The notes under the pieces were generated by a model, which was given only the letters and a program-made list of their open reading frames with translations, searched no databases and had not been told where the DNA came from. Both the position numbers and the translations under genes were made by a program. From Lentinus brumalis (lineage: Eukaryota; Basidiomycota; Agaricomycetes; Polyporales; Polyporaceae), in assembly GCA_001792895.1 (NCBI GenBank), contig MARA01000006.1, positions 1,550,001 to 1,614,000 of the forward strand: a stretch of DNA of 64,000 bases, in the 5' to 3' direction. Below are positions 11,481 through 21,510 of the stretch, one piece after another (within the stretch, counting starts at the first letter, position 1; every line of letters starts with the position of its first letter).

Positions 11481-12420
11481 AACAAACCATGATCTCCGTG
11501 GTTCTTGCGGTGCCCACGCCCCAGACTACTTGGTGTATCGGAGTGTTGACTCGTCGAGACATGACTCGGCCGTGTCAGAGGTGTCGGAGCACGCAGCTGC
11601 GGTCATGAGATGTTGCGATGTGACCGCACTCACCTCAGGCATGTATACGGAGACGTCGAGCGCGACAGCACACCCTCGGAGCCAGGATGGTCTGTGCCAT
11701 GCTCGCGTGCGGCGTGCCTTCATGACGCTGGCTATGTGCGATGCGGCGGGGTTCAGACAGCTTCTATGGCGGCGGCGGCGCAACGTCGAAGGTCCAGGGC
11801 ATGCGCTAGACACAGCGGTCAAACAGAGGAGCGGGTAAGTCAGTGAAATGCTCGAAACCAGGTAAGTTGTATTCTCACCATGACATTGCGGTCCCAGCAC
11901 TACACCCGGGGATCGGTCGACGCGCAGCAGCGTCTGCTCGTCAGTCTCTTCGACATGCACAAGTACTTCGAATAACTCGTCTTCGACTCTTCGTGCCCGG
12001 AGGCCGCTGCGTCCACTGTTGGGAAGGCAGTATGCCATAGAGAGCGTGAGTATGGAGAGTATCTGGAAGACATGAGAGCTCACCGTGAATGAGATCATTG
12101 TTCCCGTGAGGAAGGACGTGCTATCGTCTTGTATGTGTGCAGCTTGATAACCACAGCGCTGTGACCGGCAGGGACGCTTGCAACGTGGTGGGACTGGACT
12201 TCGATGTCCGTTGCTGTGACAGATGGCGTCAGGGTGCGCGGCATGGTAAGGTGAGCGTGTCATGCTTACTAGGGCCGTGTTGATATTGCTCCGGGCGACA
12301 CAAGTCGCCACGAGGTCAGCAGAGACTGTGAGCGGTCATGGGCACCGCGACGTGCTGAGCGGTGGGGCTAGCTAAACTCACCTATGTCGAGAATGTCCTG
12401 TCGGCTTTAAGTAAAGTTCA
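11481..12420 (-). other. Decayed or non-coding spliced unit, minus strand
   Basis: On the minus strand several good introns are visible: GTAAGC...CTGAC...CACAG at about 12215-12270, GTGAGC...CTCAC...AACAG at about 12017-12084, and a GTGAGA...ACTGAC...TAG intron near 11800-11874. The segments between them contain protein-like stretches (SADLVATCVARSNINTAL, TDIEVQSHHVASVPAGHS, VEDELFEVLVHVEETDEQ), but these do not join in one frame. The family was not recognised. This fits a decayed gene or a spliced non-coding RNA. Confidence 0.45.
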
Positions 12421-13790
12421 TGTCTGCAGAGAGTCGTGCCGTGGGGGATGTGCTACTGCATCTCCATATTTTCGATGGTGGGTGCGCTGGCGAGGGTCGA
12501 GCAGTGAAGCGATGATGAATGTCAACTTAGAGAGTGCGCACTCGAATGGACGGCGGTCGGTTGATATAATATAGACGAAGTACCTAGGCAGGTAACGGTG
12601 CGGAATAGAGACAATCATAACGGCTTGCGACATGGAGGGAGCTAGACGATGTGGTGGGAGTCAACGTGGCAGGGCAAGGGTCTGCGGCAGACCGCCGCAT
12701 CGCCGTGGCTAAGCGGTTCGGACATTCAACTTACCGGTGTGATCTTGAAGGTCTGGACTCGCGCACCGCTTGACCGCGGCGGTTGTTTATGAGCAATTGT
12801 TGTCCCACTAGTGGCCTGCAACAGCTCGAGGGCGAGGACACTAGCTGCTCAACTGTATGGCTTGAAGCTGAAGCATGGGCAGCTGGATACTAAGTAGTAC
12901 CGAGAAGTCATGTTATTAAGTATCCGAGTTGCTGAAGCTTGCCTGAACCATGACCCACTGTCAGAGCTAACCTGCTGACAGTCATTGCAGACAGAGGATA
13001 TGAGAAACAGGTAAGTACCAGGCTCACATCGAGATCCAAGAAGAAGCTAAGCGGAGGAATGACGCCGTGGTCGCGAAGCGGTGGCGGATCGCACTACCTC
13101 CGAGCGCCTGCGCACCCGCACCTTCGCTCGTGCTTCCCGCTCGTTTCCTTGCAAATGAGCATTCAACAACTGTTCTCAACACTCCGGATAACACTATAGA
13201 GTGCTGCTCCAAGATACTACAGTGAGAAGGCTTCAGGTAATGCTTTCAGCTCGAGAACTATATGGCATCTTACTTGCGCTAAATAGCAGGTACCTCTAGC
13301 ATTTCCACTCACATACACGCAAGCAAAGACCTTCAGTAAGTAATGCAGCTTCAGTCTAGGCACGTAGCTAGTTGATGGTGCTACGATGACTGTCTCAGGT
13401 GGTCAGGACACTCAGAAAAACGCAAAACACCGTCGAATGCTGGGATGCATGGCTGACCCTCTCCTCCTGCCCCCGGGCGACGAAATTACGACGGCAACGA
13501 ACGGAGAAATTAGCTCCATCATATTAGGGCGCTCGCCTACCTAGGCGAGTACCGCTCCGCCTGTTAAGCGGCTCCAGAACTCACTCAGAAGGTGCAAACA
13601 TCAGTTTCAGCACTCTGGGCATACCCACCATTTCGCCTCCTGGGCTGCCGTCAATCCGTGTCGTTCGCTGGTTGGCTCGCACCCGGACGTGTCTGAGAAC
13701 ATTCCAAGATGCTGACGCAATGCTACGTACAGGATCTCCGTGTATTCCGCCCCTCGGGCAACGCAAATTGCGTGGTCTGTTTGTGTACAC
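12421..13790. other. No gene seen; short inverted repeats
   Basis: This 1.4 kb has stops in all frames and lower GC than its surroundings. A few GTAAGT...CAG pairs occur (for example near 13012 and 13322), but I cannot assemble exons. At 13532-13549 there is a perfect 8-bp inverted repeat (CTCGCCTA/TAGGCGAG) with a 2-nt spacer, flanked by two weaker small hairpins. Confidence 0.5.
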
Positions 13791-13799
13791 GCCCTCCTC

Positions 13800-13962
13800 T
13801 CTGGATATAAGAACCCCGCCAGGCAGTGACCACGAACTCACCACCCCTCTCCTTCACTTCATTCCCTCCCCTCCTCCCTCTCACTTCCATCCCTTTGCCT
13901 CCTGCAACTGCTTCGTCCTCTCTCGTGCTTCGTTCTCTCCTGGCATGTCCGGCTCATACACA
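13800..13962 (+). promoter_or_regulatory. Probable plus-strand promoter and CT-rich leader
   Basis: A TATA-like box (GGATATAAGAACC, about 13803-13815) is followed by a strongly pyrimidine-rich tract (about 13840-13930) and then clustered ATGs at 13945 and 13962. This arrangement matches the promoters of the ordinary genes in this window. It would serve the intron-rich unit downstream. Confidence 0.5.
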
Positions 13963-16900
13963 TGATGTCATTCCAGCTGTCTCGCGGCTCGCTTCCCCAC
14001 TTTCCCCCTTTGTGATTGTAGTTTACCGTTGGGTTGCTTTGATGGCCTGCGGTATGTTACTTTACCGTAAGTCCTCGGCTTTCGAGCGACCGGTGTGTTC
14101 TCTCCTTGGTGCACTCTTCAGCTTCAAGTTACCGGTACTCATCAAATCTTGTATGTCTTGGCCAACTAGCGTGCGTAGCGACCGCGCCGAGGCTAGCGCA
14201 CAGCACACGTCACATTCCATCATGTCCCTGACAATCCCCATGCCGTGAGTGTCCGACCGTTCTTTCTCCTTAACCCTGCTGACATCTGGTCTTATAGGTC
14301 TTGTAGCAACTGTAGGTTCCCGCAACCATGCGTGCCCGCTAATAAGAACGCGTGGATCGAACAGAGAACAGATCTTAGGTTCAAACAGATACTAGCAGCC
14401 TCATCCCCGTCCGAGGTAAGAGACCGGCCATTCTCAGTTGAACCCCCGGCCGCTGACCTAGCCACATTTTTAGCAGTACACGAGCTATGTGCGTCATACT
14501 ACCGCTGCACGTCAAAGACAGCAATTCCCGTCGGGGCGACAGTGCGCCTTCGAATCGACGCCGACCCTAATGCCTCCGAGTCGCTGCAATCACCCTGCCA
14601 GTGCCTGCTCCGGCGCATCATGACAGTCTGCAATATCTTGGCCACATAACACTTTGTAACCGACGCGTACCTGTTCTACAATATCCCCATAGCTCTTCAG
14701 ATGGCCGTACGCTCCTGGTACGTCGGATGAGCCGAGTGGAAGTGAATTAGCTTGACTCACCGCCCGCGCAGATCGCTATCTCGCGTAGCAGACGCCCGGC
14801 ATATTCGTGCTCGAGCTCTTCTACGCAGTTGTGTAGCATCCGGCTCGCGTCATATTCCACGTGGAGCGACTATAGCCTATGGTGAGCATATCTCTGGAGT
14901 GACGTTACCGTAATACTGACCCGGCAATGTATAGCAGCACGTGCTATTCAACCTGCGCCGCGGGCCGCCGGGCACTCTGGACGTGGCCGCGACTCGCATC
15001 CAGCCTGCAGGTCTAGACGCTTTGATGCGACAAGATGTTGGCGGCATTTGATCTAGCCATGCAGCCAGGCGGCCATCTCAGCATGTCGCCCTCGAGGTGA
15101 GTTACCGGTCTTGATGTCCACAGCTCATGTGCTCCGCAACTGACGCTCTCGTCGCCAGGTTCCGTGCTTGTCTGAGGAGCTGCTAATTGTCAGTATTTGG
15201 TACTCTACGCGACCTCCGACTGACCAGCGCCAGGAAGCTGGATGTACCACTTACGTTTTGACCTATGCATGTGAGTGTCTGCCTCATCTTCTCGCGAAGC
15301 TGGCACTGATCGTCCGCTGCCAGTGAGGTCTTCTGGTGCCGACGAGTCGCCCCCGGTCCGCTCGAAGAGGCCGGACTTCCACGATATTGCCGGTGATGAC
15401 CGGCGGGAAGTATCTTCAAGAAGCAACGCACGCACTGGCACGGGCCGACGCGTTCGTATGTATCGATTGCGGACTGTGGTCAAACAAACATACCGTGAGT
15501 AAACCCCGACGCTATGTTGCTAGAGCACGTACTGACCATTCATCCAAAGATGCCGATGCCTTGGACTGTCCGCCGTCCAAGGCAGGCGACTTGTCCGGTT
15601 GTTTCAACACGCAAACGACGTCCTGATTGAGGAAGTAGCTCCGGCGATGCAGGAGGTTGGAAGAAGCAGCAGTCCGGGGCGGCCTTCGCTCTGAGTAAGA
15701 CACGGCGTCGAAGGAAGCATACGGCGATCTCGCCAGAGCGTTCTCTGTCGCATTCACGTCGCTAAAGGATCCTGTACGTCAGTTCTCTCGTCTCGAATAG
15801 CAGAGGCAAGCTGACACACATGGACACACAGCACATGCTTTCCTCCGAGCCGCGAACGAACGTACCAATGCTGCAGGCCCGGCTTTTCGCTTCACTTGCC
15901 CATCTGTCGCCCGCCCGCGAAGCCAGAGTCCAAAGACCGGCCGACACTTCCCGGATGCAGAGCTCTGCCGGTACGTCAGATATAGCAGGTGTGAATGAAT
16001 GAGACATGACTCACCACTTGCACAGATCAGTATCTCGCTAGCGGACTCCCTGCTCAGGCACTGAAGAGCTGCCAGCTGCTACGACCCCGTCCTCTCGACC
16101 TGTATTTCTGCGATGCAATGAGTAAGTTCAACGATCATCCACGCGCTGCGCGACTGACCTGTGCCCATAGTGATACGGTACTGTACATCTACGTGGGCCG
16201 GGCGGACGCAACCAGACGTCCAGCGTTGACGTTCCCCATGCCGACAAGCAAGCATCGCTTCGCTGTATCCGGGTGTCGTCGTAAGTGGCCAGTCTTTCCG
16301 TGCGTATGGCAGTGCCTGACTATCTCCAGCTCTCGATTCGCCTTGGAATTAAGGCCGGCCTAGCGACTTTGAGGCTTGGAAGACCGCCACCGTGCGCTGC
16401 TGAGCTTGTCGCTGGTTAACGGAGGTCCAGGTACGTCGCAGTGGTCGGTGGTACCTCTCCTGGAACGCGTGCTGACACGTCCCTCGCCGATCGCAGCGGC
16501 GAGTCTTCGCTTGAAGTAGCAGAGCCGCAAGTTCCGAGTCCCGGCACCAGTGCTCACAAGTGCCACTGCCGTCGTCTCGACGCATGTCGTTCAGGACACC
16601 GGGCATCTGCGGTTCGTCACGGTGTTACAGCATTTCTGCAGACAAACACGCCACTCACCGACAACGCAGATCAGAGGAACGCGGCGTTGGTGCTCTTCAC
16701 ACACTCGGGCGATGCATGATGATTGTAGGAGTTCGCTGCGTGGTCTAGACGAAGGTGCGTGAGTTTTCATTGAGAGCGGCTGCCAGGACGAATACTGACT
16801 TGAACGTGGATTTCTTCTCGCGCAGGCGTGGCGATGGTGGACAAGATGGTAGGTGTTGCAGCTCGTGTTGATTCCCGCGCATCGCAAGACTGACACGCAA

Positions 16901-17000
16901 CCTCTAGGGAACGAAATATATTCATCTCGGCTAGTCACACGCACCCAAACGCAAGACGGGCTGCACGACAAGTAAGTTCCTTCGTATCCAGTTCTCGTCC
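13963..17000 (+). pseudogene. Intron-rich unit with decayed or absent coding potential
   Basis: At least twelve well-formed plus-strand introns of roughly 45-71 nt follow each other. Examples are 14718-14771, 14882-14934, 15097-15158, 15271-15323, 15495-15549, 15774-15831, 15971-16025, 16122-16170, 16281-16329, 16431-16496, 16755-16825 and 16849-16907. Most have a GTGAGT/GTACGT-type donor, CTGAC or CTCAC branch, and CAG/TAG acceptor. The exons are 23-258 bp. Some carry protein-like stretches (LDVAATRIQPAGLDALM, LFQHANDVLIEEVAPAM, ASKEAYGDLARAFSVAFTSL, HAFLRAANERTNAAGPAF). Stops and phase mismatches prevent one continuous frame. I do not recognise the family. Either the splice sites have outlived the coding sequence, or this is a spliced non-coding RNA. 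Confidence 0.5.
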
Positions 17001-17217
17001 TCCCGCTCTAAGTAGCCTGCCGGCCGTCACGGCGGTGCGTTCGCGACCCATCGGCGAGTTGCGTCCTGGCTGGCGTACGTACTGCGGCCTCGGTGTCGCC
17101 TCAGTCGCGAGGACGAGCGCAGCGTCAGCGACATGTATCCAGCCGGCTACATTCGCTGTCCTCGCCTGCGTGTCAATTGGAAAAGAGTCCGCCCGCCCCG
17201 AGACCGCGGGTCTCTGA

Positions 17218-18390
17218 TCAATACACGATGCGCATGGTACGCGTACCTACGCTCACGCGCCGCCAGCCCCGAGCCCAGAGATGCTGAGACTCGCGAGCAA
17301 CGGCACGTCCTCCCAGCGGTGCCGTCCGCCGACTCTCCGTCTTCCGAGCACGTAGCACGTCCGGGGGGACGTATGTCTCGTCTAGGAGCACCCCGTGACG
17401 CGACAACCGCCGCATCGTACGTGTGTTGGATGCCGCGAGGCTCGTCACCCGTGCTGTTCTTCCAGACGTGTCGTGAGCGGCGGCGAGACGTTCGTTCGTC
17501 TTGCCTAGAGCCAACACGCCGTGTATTGCGGTGCAGTGGGCGTACACGGCCTGCACTCTGCTGGATCGCTGTGGACGCGACCTTGGCGACCGGTGCGAGA
17601 CGACGTCGGGCGGGCTGTCTTCCTCGCAGACTCGAGCCAGCGGGGCGTCCCGGATGTCAGCGTGAGTCCGCCTTGCATCGGCAGACGTGTTGAGGGCAGC
17701 CGCCGCCGGGTGACGCACACAACGAGGGCGGGACGGTGTCGGTATGTCCTGACACCAATGAAATCGACCGTTTTGCGTCGATTTTCGACCTCGTCCGATC
17801 GCGGCGAAACGCTCGGGCGCGTCGAAGCGGTGTGAATGGATGCTGATAGACATGTTTTCGTCAGTTGTGTGCACGGCATTGCGGGCGAGGATGGATCTGC
17901 GTACCTCGCGGTGAATGGGTTCCCGAGGACCGAGTTCACGACGCCTCCGCGCGATTCGCATATGGCCTGGTTCGGATGAAGCATGCGCGTCGAATGCGCT
18001 CGGAATCGCGTCGGTGCGTTGAGGGACGGGCTGGGAAGCGGTGATTTTGCGGTGATCGCGGCAGAGATGTTGCTGTCGACGACGAACGGCGGCTCAGAAT
18101 GGCGCAGTACTGGCAGGAACGGTGGAGGTGAGTCATGCGCGCACAAGCAATGTAACTGGGGGCTGATCCGACTCACCCATGCAGCGAAATGTCGCGTGGA
18201 AGGTGGGGTCTGTTGATGGCCGATTTGCGCGATAAATCTCTCCTTGGAGATGTTCGCAGTGACATCGGTTTATGACAGAAGAGCATCCTGGCTACCGTCT
18301 GAGCAGCCTAGGACGGGTGAAAGAAGGCGGAAGGAAGCGGTACGTCATGCATCTGCTGGGACTCACCATATAGCGCCTAACGACCTCCAT
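17218..18390 (-). CDS. Possible orphan protein, four exons
   Basis: On the minus strand a frame starting MEVVRRYM at 18390 stays open through three introns in three different phases. The introns are a GTGAGT...CTCAG one after YM, one at about 18117-18184 with a TGACTCAC branch, and one at about 17847-17908 with an ACTGAC branch. The last exon is long and ends at 17218. The protein is about 370 residues, basic, Arg/Ser/Thr-rich, and has no domain I recognise. A CT-rich leader-like tract lies upstream at 18600-18800 on the same strand. In GC-rich DNA a frame of this size can occur by chance, so support comes mainly from the matching splice phases. It lies inside the block between the two Smr copies. 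Confidence 0.35.
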
Positions 18391-18931
18391 TTGCTTCCTA
18401 CAGGTCCTGTGCGACCACTGAACCATATCACGAACTCCGGGACGTCGCGCGTGATGTGTACGATGCGTCGCTGATGTTGCATGGAGTGCGGAGAGTGCGG
18501 AAAAGGGCGCTGCTAGGAGACTCAGAGCGCAGACGCGCCAATTGCTCGGTGCAGCGCGTTCATTGCGCTCCAGACATTGCACAGCGCAGTACTTGAGCGG
18601 GACGGCTGTAGCGGGAGAGCAGACGATGTACTCACAAGCACGGGAAGACCATGTGGCGGGGACGGAGAACGGGAGCGTGCTTGGAGGTGGGCGGGCGGGC
18701 AAGGGAAACGGACGGACAGAGAGGCAGAGAGAGTCGGCGTGAGCGAGTCGTGGATGCGCCTTCGAGGGCTCTGAGTGGAGAGAGCGAAGGGAGGGCTCAA
18801 GGGGAAGACCGCGCGTTGGCAGACGTGGAGAGGGTCGCCATCGGGGCGGGATCGGGGCGCCTGTGTGCTGGGCGAGACGGAGAATGCAGTGGGGGCGGCG
18901 ATGGAGAGCAGAGGGCGAAGAGCGAGACACG
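18391..18931 (-). other. Purine/pyrimidine-skewed upstream region
   Basis: This 0.54 kb separates the possible orphan gene from the right duplication copy. On the minus strand it is CT-rich (about 18600-18800), as expected for a leader or core promoter, with an ATG followed by a short GTGAGT...CTACAG pair near 18625-18660. Long minus-strand frames crossing it continue as antisense of the Smr 5' flank and are not credible as genes. Confidence 0.4.
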
Positions 18932-20838
18932 GACATCGCTGCCAACGTGCATTCCGTGCTGCCCTCCGCTGCCCGCAGAACAATAGCAGCATTCCGCGCG
19001 AGTCCGTGCGCGCGCAGCCTTCGTTTGGCGCGCCCCGTGAGAAATGGAGAGACACGAGGCCGTCGTCTCAGACGTCGAGCTCGCCGTATTTCTTGTCGCT
19101 TTCCCTCTTTCCTCGACGTCGCACTTCGCACCAATCTCTGCCCGGGCATGACCCATGGACAACCTCTTCGCCATCGGCGTGGGGCTCGGCCTGCGCGCTC
19201 TCATCGACACCGTCACACAGCACAATCATAGAGTCAACGGGTCGCTCGTCGGACTCTGGGAGGGCGCCGTCCTCCGCCATTTCATCGCCAAGTACCCCTC
19301 ATCTCTCGATCCATATATCGCGTACGGTTTTCGCCTCCTCGTCGACGTCTTGTGGACATCAAGCTGGATGCGGCTCATGATCGTCCTGCTCTGGACGTTC
19401 ATGGGCATGCTGCTCTCCGATGTCGGCGTAGACCTCGCCGCCGACCGACGCTTCCGGAGACTCATGCGTAGCGTACGCCATACCGTCATCTACCCGCTAT
19501 TGCGCCAGGTATCGCGCAGTAGGTCGTCCTCGTCCTCCTCCCCACCACGCGCACGGTTCTTCGAGATCCCCGCCTCCGCCTCGACCACCTCAACCGTCCG
19601 GAGCCCCCCTCTGCAGCCGCGGAGTCCCACCGACGTCTCAGGACCTGCGCGCACGGGAGCGGCGACACCTGGCTTGCCTCGTCGACCAGCATTGCGTGTC
19701 CCCGGGTCGTTCTCTGACCGGCTCTCCGAGACCGACACCGATGCCGCCCCGTCTATCTCCCGCGACCCATCTATTACGTCTCCTCCTGAAGGCTCAGTGA
19801 CGTCTATGTCCCGGTCGTCCAGCTCCCGCACGCCCTCTGTTTCGTTCTCCGAGCCACTCGTTGCACAGATGCAGCCGGCTCCACGCCATTCTTCACGCTC
19901 TGCCTCACGACCTCCTCCTGTTGTTCCTCTTCCTGGCGGCACCCCCCTCTCCCCCGGCGTGTACACTTATACCGCCGGTCCTCCCCGCTCTATCTTGTCG
20001 CCTCCAGTTCTTTCGCCCCCACCTCTCCCGGGCCCGGTGCTGCCTATCATCGTGCCCGAGTTCCCTCCCGAGCGCCTGCGTACTCCCTCCGAGCTCGAGT
20101 ATGTCGCCATCCCCGCCATCCCGGATAACATCGAACAAATCAACCCCATCCGGTCTGCGCCACGCGTTCTCTCCGACGATGAACGCAGCGCCGGGTCCAG
20201 CGTGCGGGGGAAGGATCGGTCGGGCCTCACGACACCGACCAGCGACACCGAACGCCCGAGGTTCGGCGCGGTCTACAGTCCCGAGCAAGTCAACTCTGGA
20301 CTCACGACACCTGAGCGTCCACCCTTTGGCTTGCCTCCTGTCAGAGTCCTTGATGAAGCTGGGCACACCCCGAGCGTGGCGTCGAGAGACCTGTCCGATG
20401 TGAATGCCATTCCCATCCCCATCCGCGTTCACGAACGTGTTGCCGCTGACTATGCCGAGCAAGTGCAAGCGTCCCTCCATCCTGAGCTTCTTCCTGACAT
20501 CAATACCCCTCAGCCGAGCCCGGGCCTAGTCGCGCCCGCGCAGTACCTCCCAAGCCCCGTCGATGAGAAGCGGCCGATGCGGATGCCCGAGCCCGAGCCG
20601 GCCATCCCTTCGGATGTCGGTACCAGCAGGTTGAGCATGTCGGCGCCCCCGCCACCTTACGAGCACACTCCTGGAACCATACCCGAGGAAGACGTGAACA
20701 CACCTGTGGAAAGTGTCATTTCGAACGTTGGAGACCGACAGCGGCTGCTTCAGCGCGCAGAGTCGTTCAGGAGTATCGCGGACGAGACGGAAAGGCGGAG
20801 GCAGCAGCTGAAGAAGGAGTGGCAGGATGCGAAGCGGA
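18932..20838 (+). repeat. Segmental duplication, right copy
   Basis: This is the counterpart of 8566-10509. It contains the 5' flank and about the first 560 codons of the intact Smr gene. It differs from the left copy by scattered substitutions, one codon indel in a Pro run (RPPPVV here, RPPVV there), and the three frame-breaking indels found only in the left copy. Confidence 0.93.
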
Positions 20839-21339
20839 ACAGGGAATGGTGGACTGCGTTCAGGCTGAAGCATGAGATGGACAGGGCGGAGAAGGAGACA
20901 AAGGAGTTGCACGCGAAGGCAGCTCGGAGGTTCTATGAAGGTGCGTTGCCCGTCAGGCCCTACATTGTGCAGTGCTGACATCCCCGTGTAGCACATAACA
21001 TGAACCCGGAACCCCAGATCATTGACGTTCATCGCCTGAAGGTGGCGGAAGCGGTAGAGAAAGTCGAGCAGGCCTTGTACGATGCTATCGTGACCAATAC
21101 CCCGGAACTGCGCATAATTACTGGACGCGGGAACCACTCGAGGGGCGGCATCCCCGCGATCAAAATTGCCGTCATCAGCCTTATGCAAGAGTATGTCTTC
21201 TCATTCACCATGCTCGTCGGTGACCCACTAACCCCCTCACAGCTACCACCTGGACTGCGAGACAGACCCGAACAATGCAGGAGTCTTGATCATCCACCCG
21301 CCCTCAAATCCGAACCTTCCATCCGGTTCTCGCTCATGA
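19155..21339 (+). CDS. DUF1771 and Smr-domain protein with N-terminal membrane segment
   Basis: Three exons (19155-20940, 20992-21190, 21243-21339) encode about 693 residues. The N terminus has hydrophobic stretches (LMIVLLWTFMGMLLSDVGV) that may anchor it in a membrane. A long disordered Pro/Ser/Thr-rich middle follows. The C terminus is a DUF1771 helix (RRRQQLKKEWQDAKRNREWW ... AARRFYEAHNMN) directly joined to an Smr domain: IDVHRLKVAEAVEKVEQAL, then LRIITGRGNHS (the TGxGxHS-type loop) and LDCETDPNNAGVLIIHPP. Smr domains bind or nick nucleic acids, and eukaryotic DUF1771-Smr proteins are linked to mRNA surveillance. Both introns are standard (51 and 52 nt). A truncated copy lies 10 kb upstream. 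It converges on GH92. Confidence 0.88.
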
Positions 21340-21510
21340 CCCTCTATTCGCCTTGCTGTATCTTGGATCGCTTCCTTTGATTGCTGTGCTCGCTCGTGTA
21401 TCGGATTTTGTAGTACCCCCATTCCATCCTCTCACACTCTGTACGATTCGCTATGAGCTAATGCTATCTCGATGTTTGACCATGACCATGCTGATGCCAC
21501 ACCCAGCCCT

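Noticed and set aside
17761..17784. Perfect inverted repeat AAATCGAC/GTCGATTT
   Set aside because: An 8-bp repeat with an 8-nt spacer is expected now and then in 64 kb, and it lies inside a putative exon without other signals.
11481..18931. Large autonomous transposon
   Set aside because: The layout invites this, but no transposase, integrase, reverse transcriptase, Rep/helicase or tyrosine-recombinase motif was recognised in any frame, and the second end of the repeat is not defined.
18292..19149. 285-codon minus-strand frame
   Set aside because: It crosses the start region of the intact Smr gene antisense and ignores clear splice sites. The spliced frame at 17218-18390 uses another reading of the same area.
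19905..20480. 191-codon minus-strand frame over the Smr gene
   Set aside because: It is antisense to the Pro/Ser-rich coding part, and similar shadows appear over the left copy.
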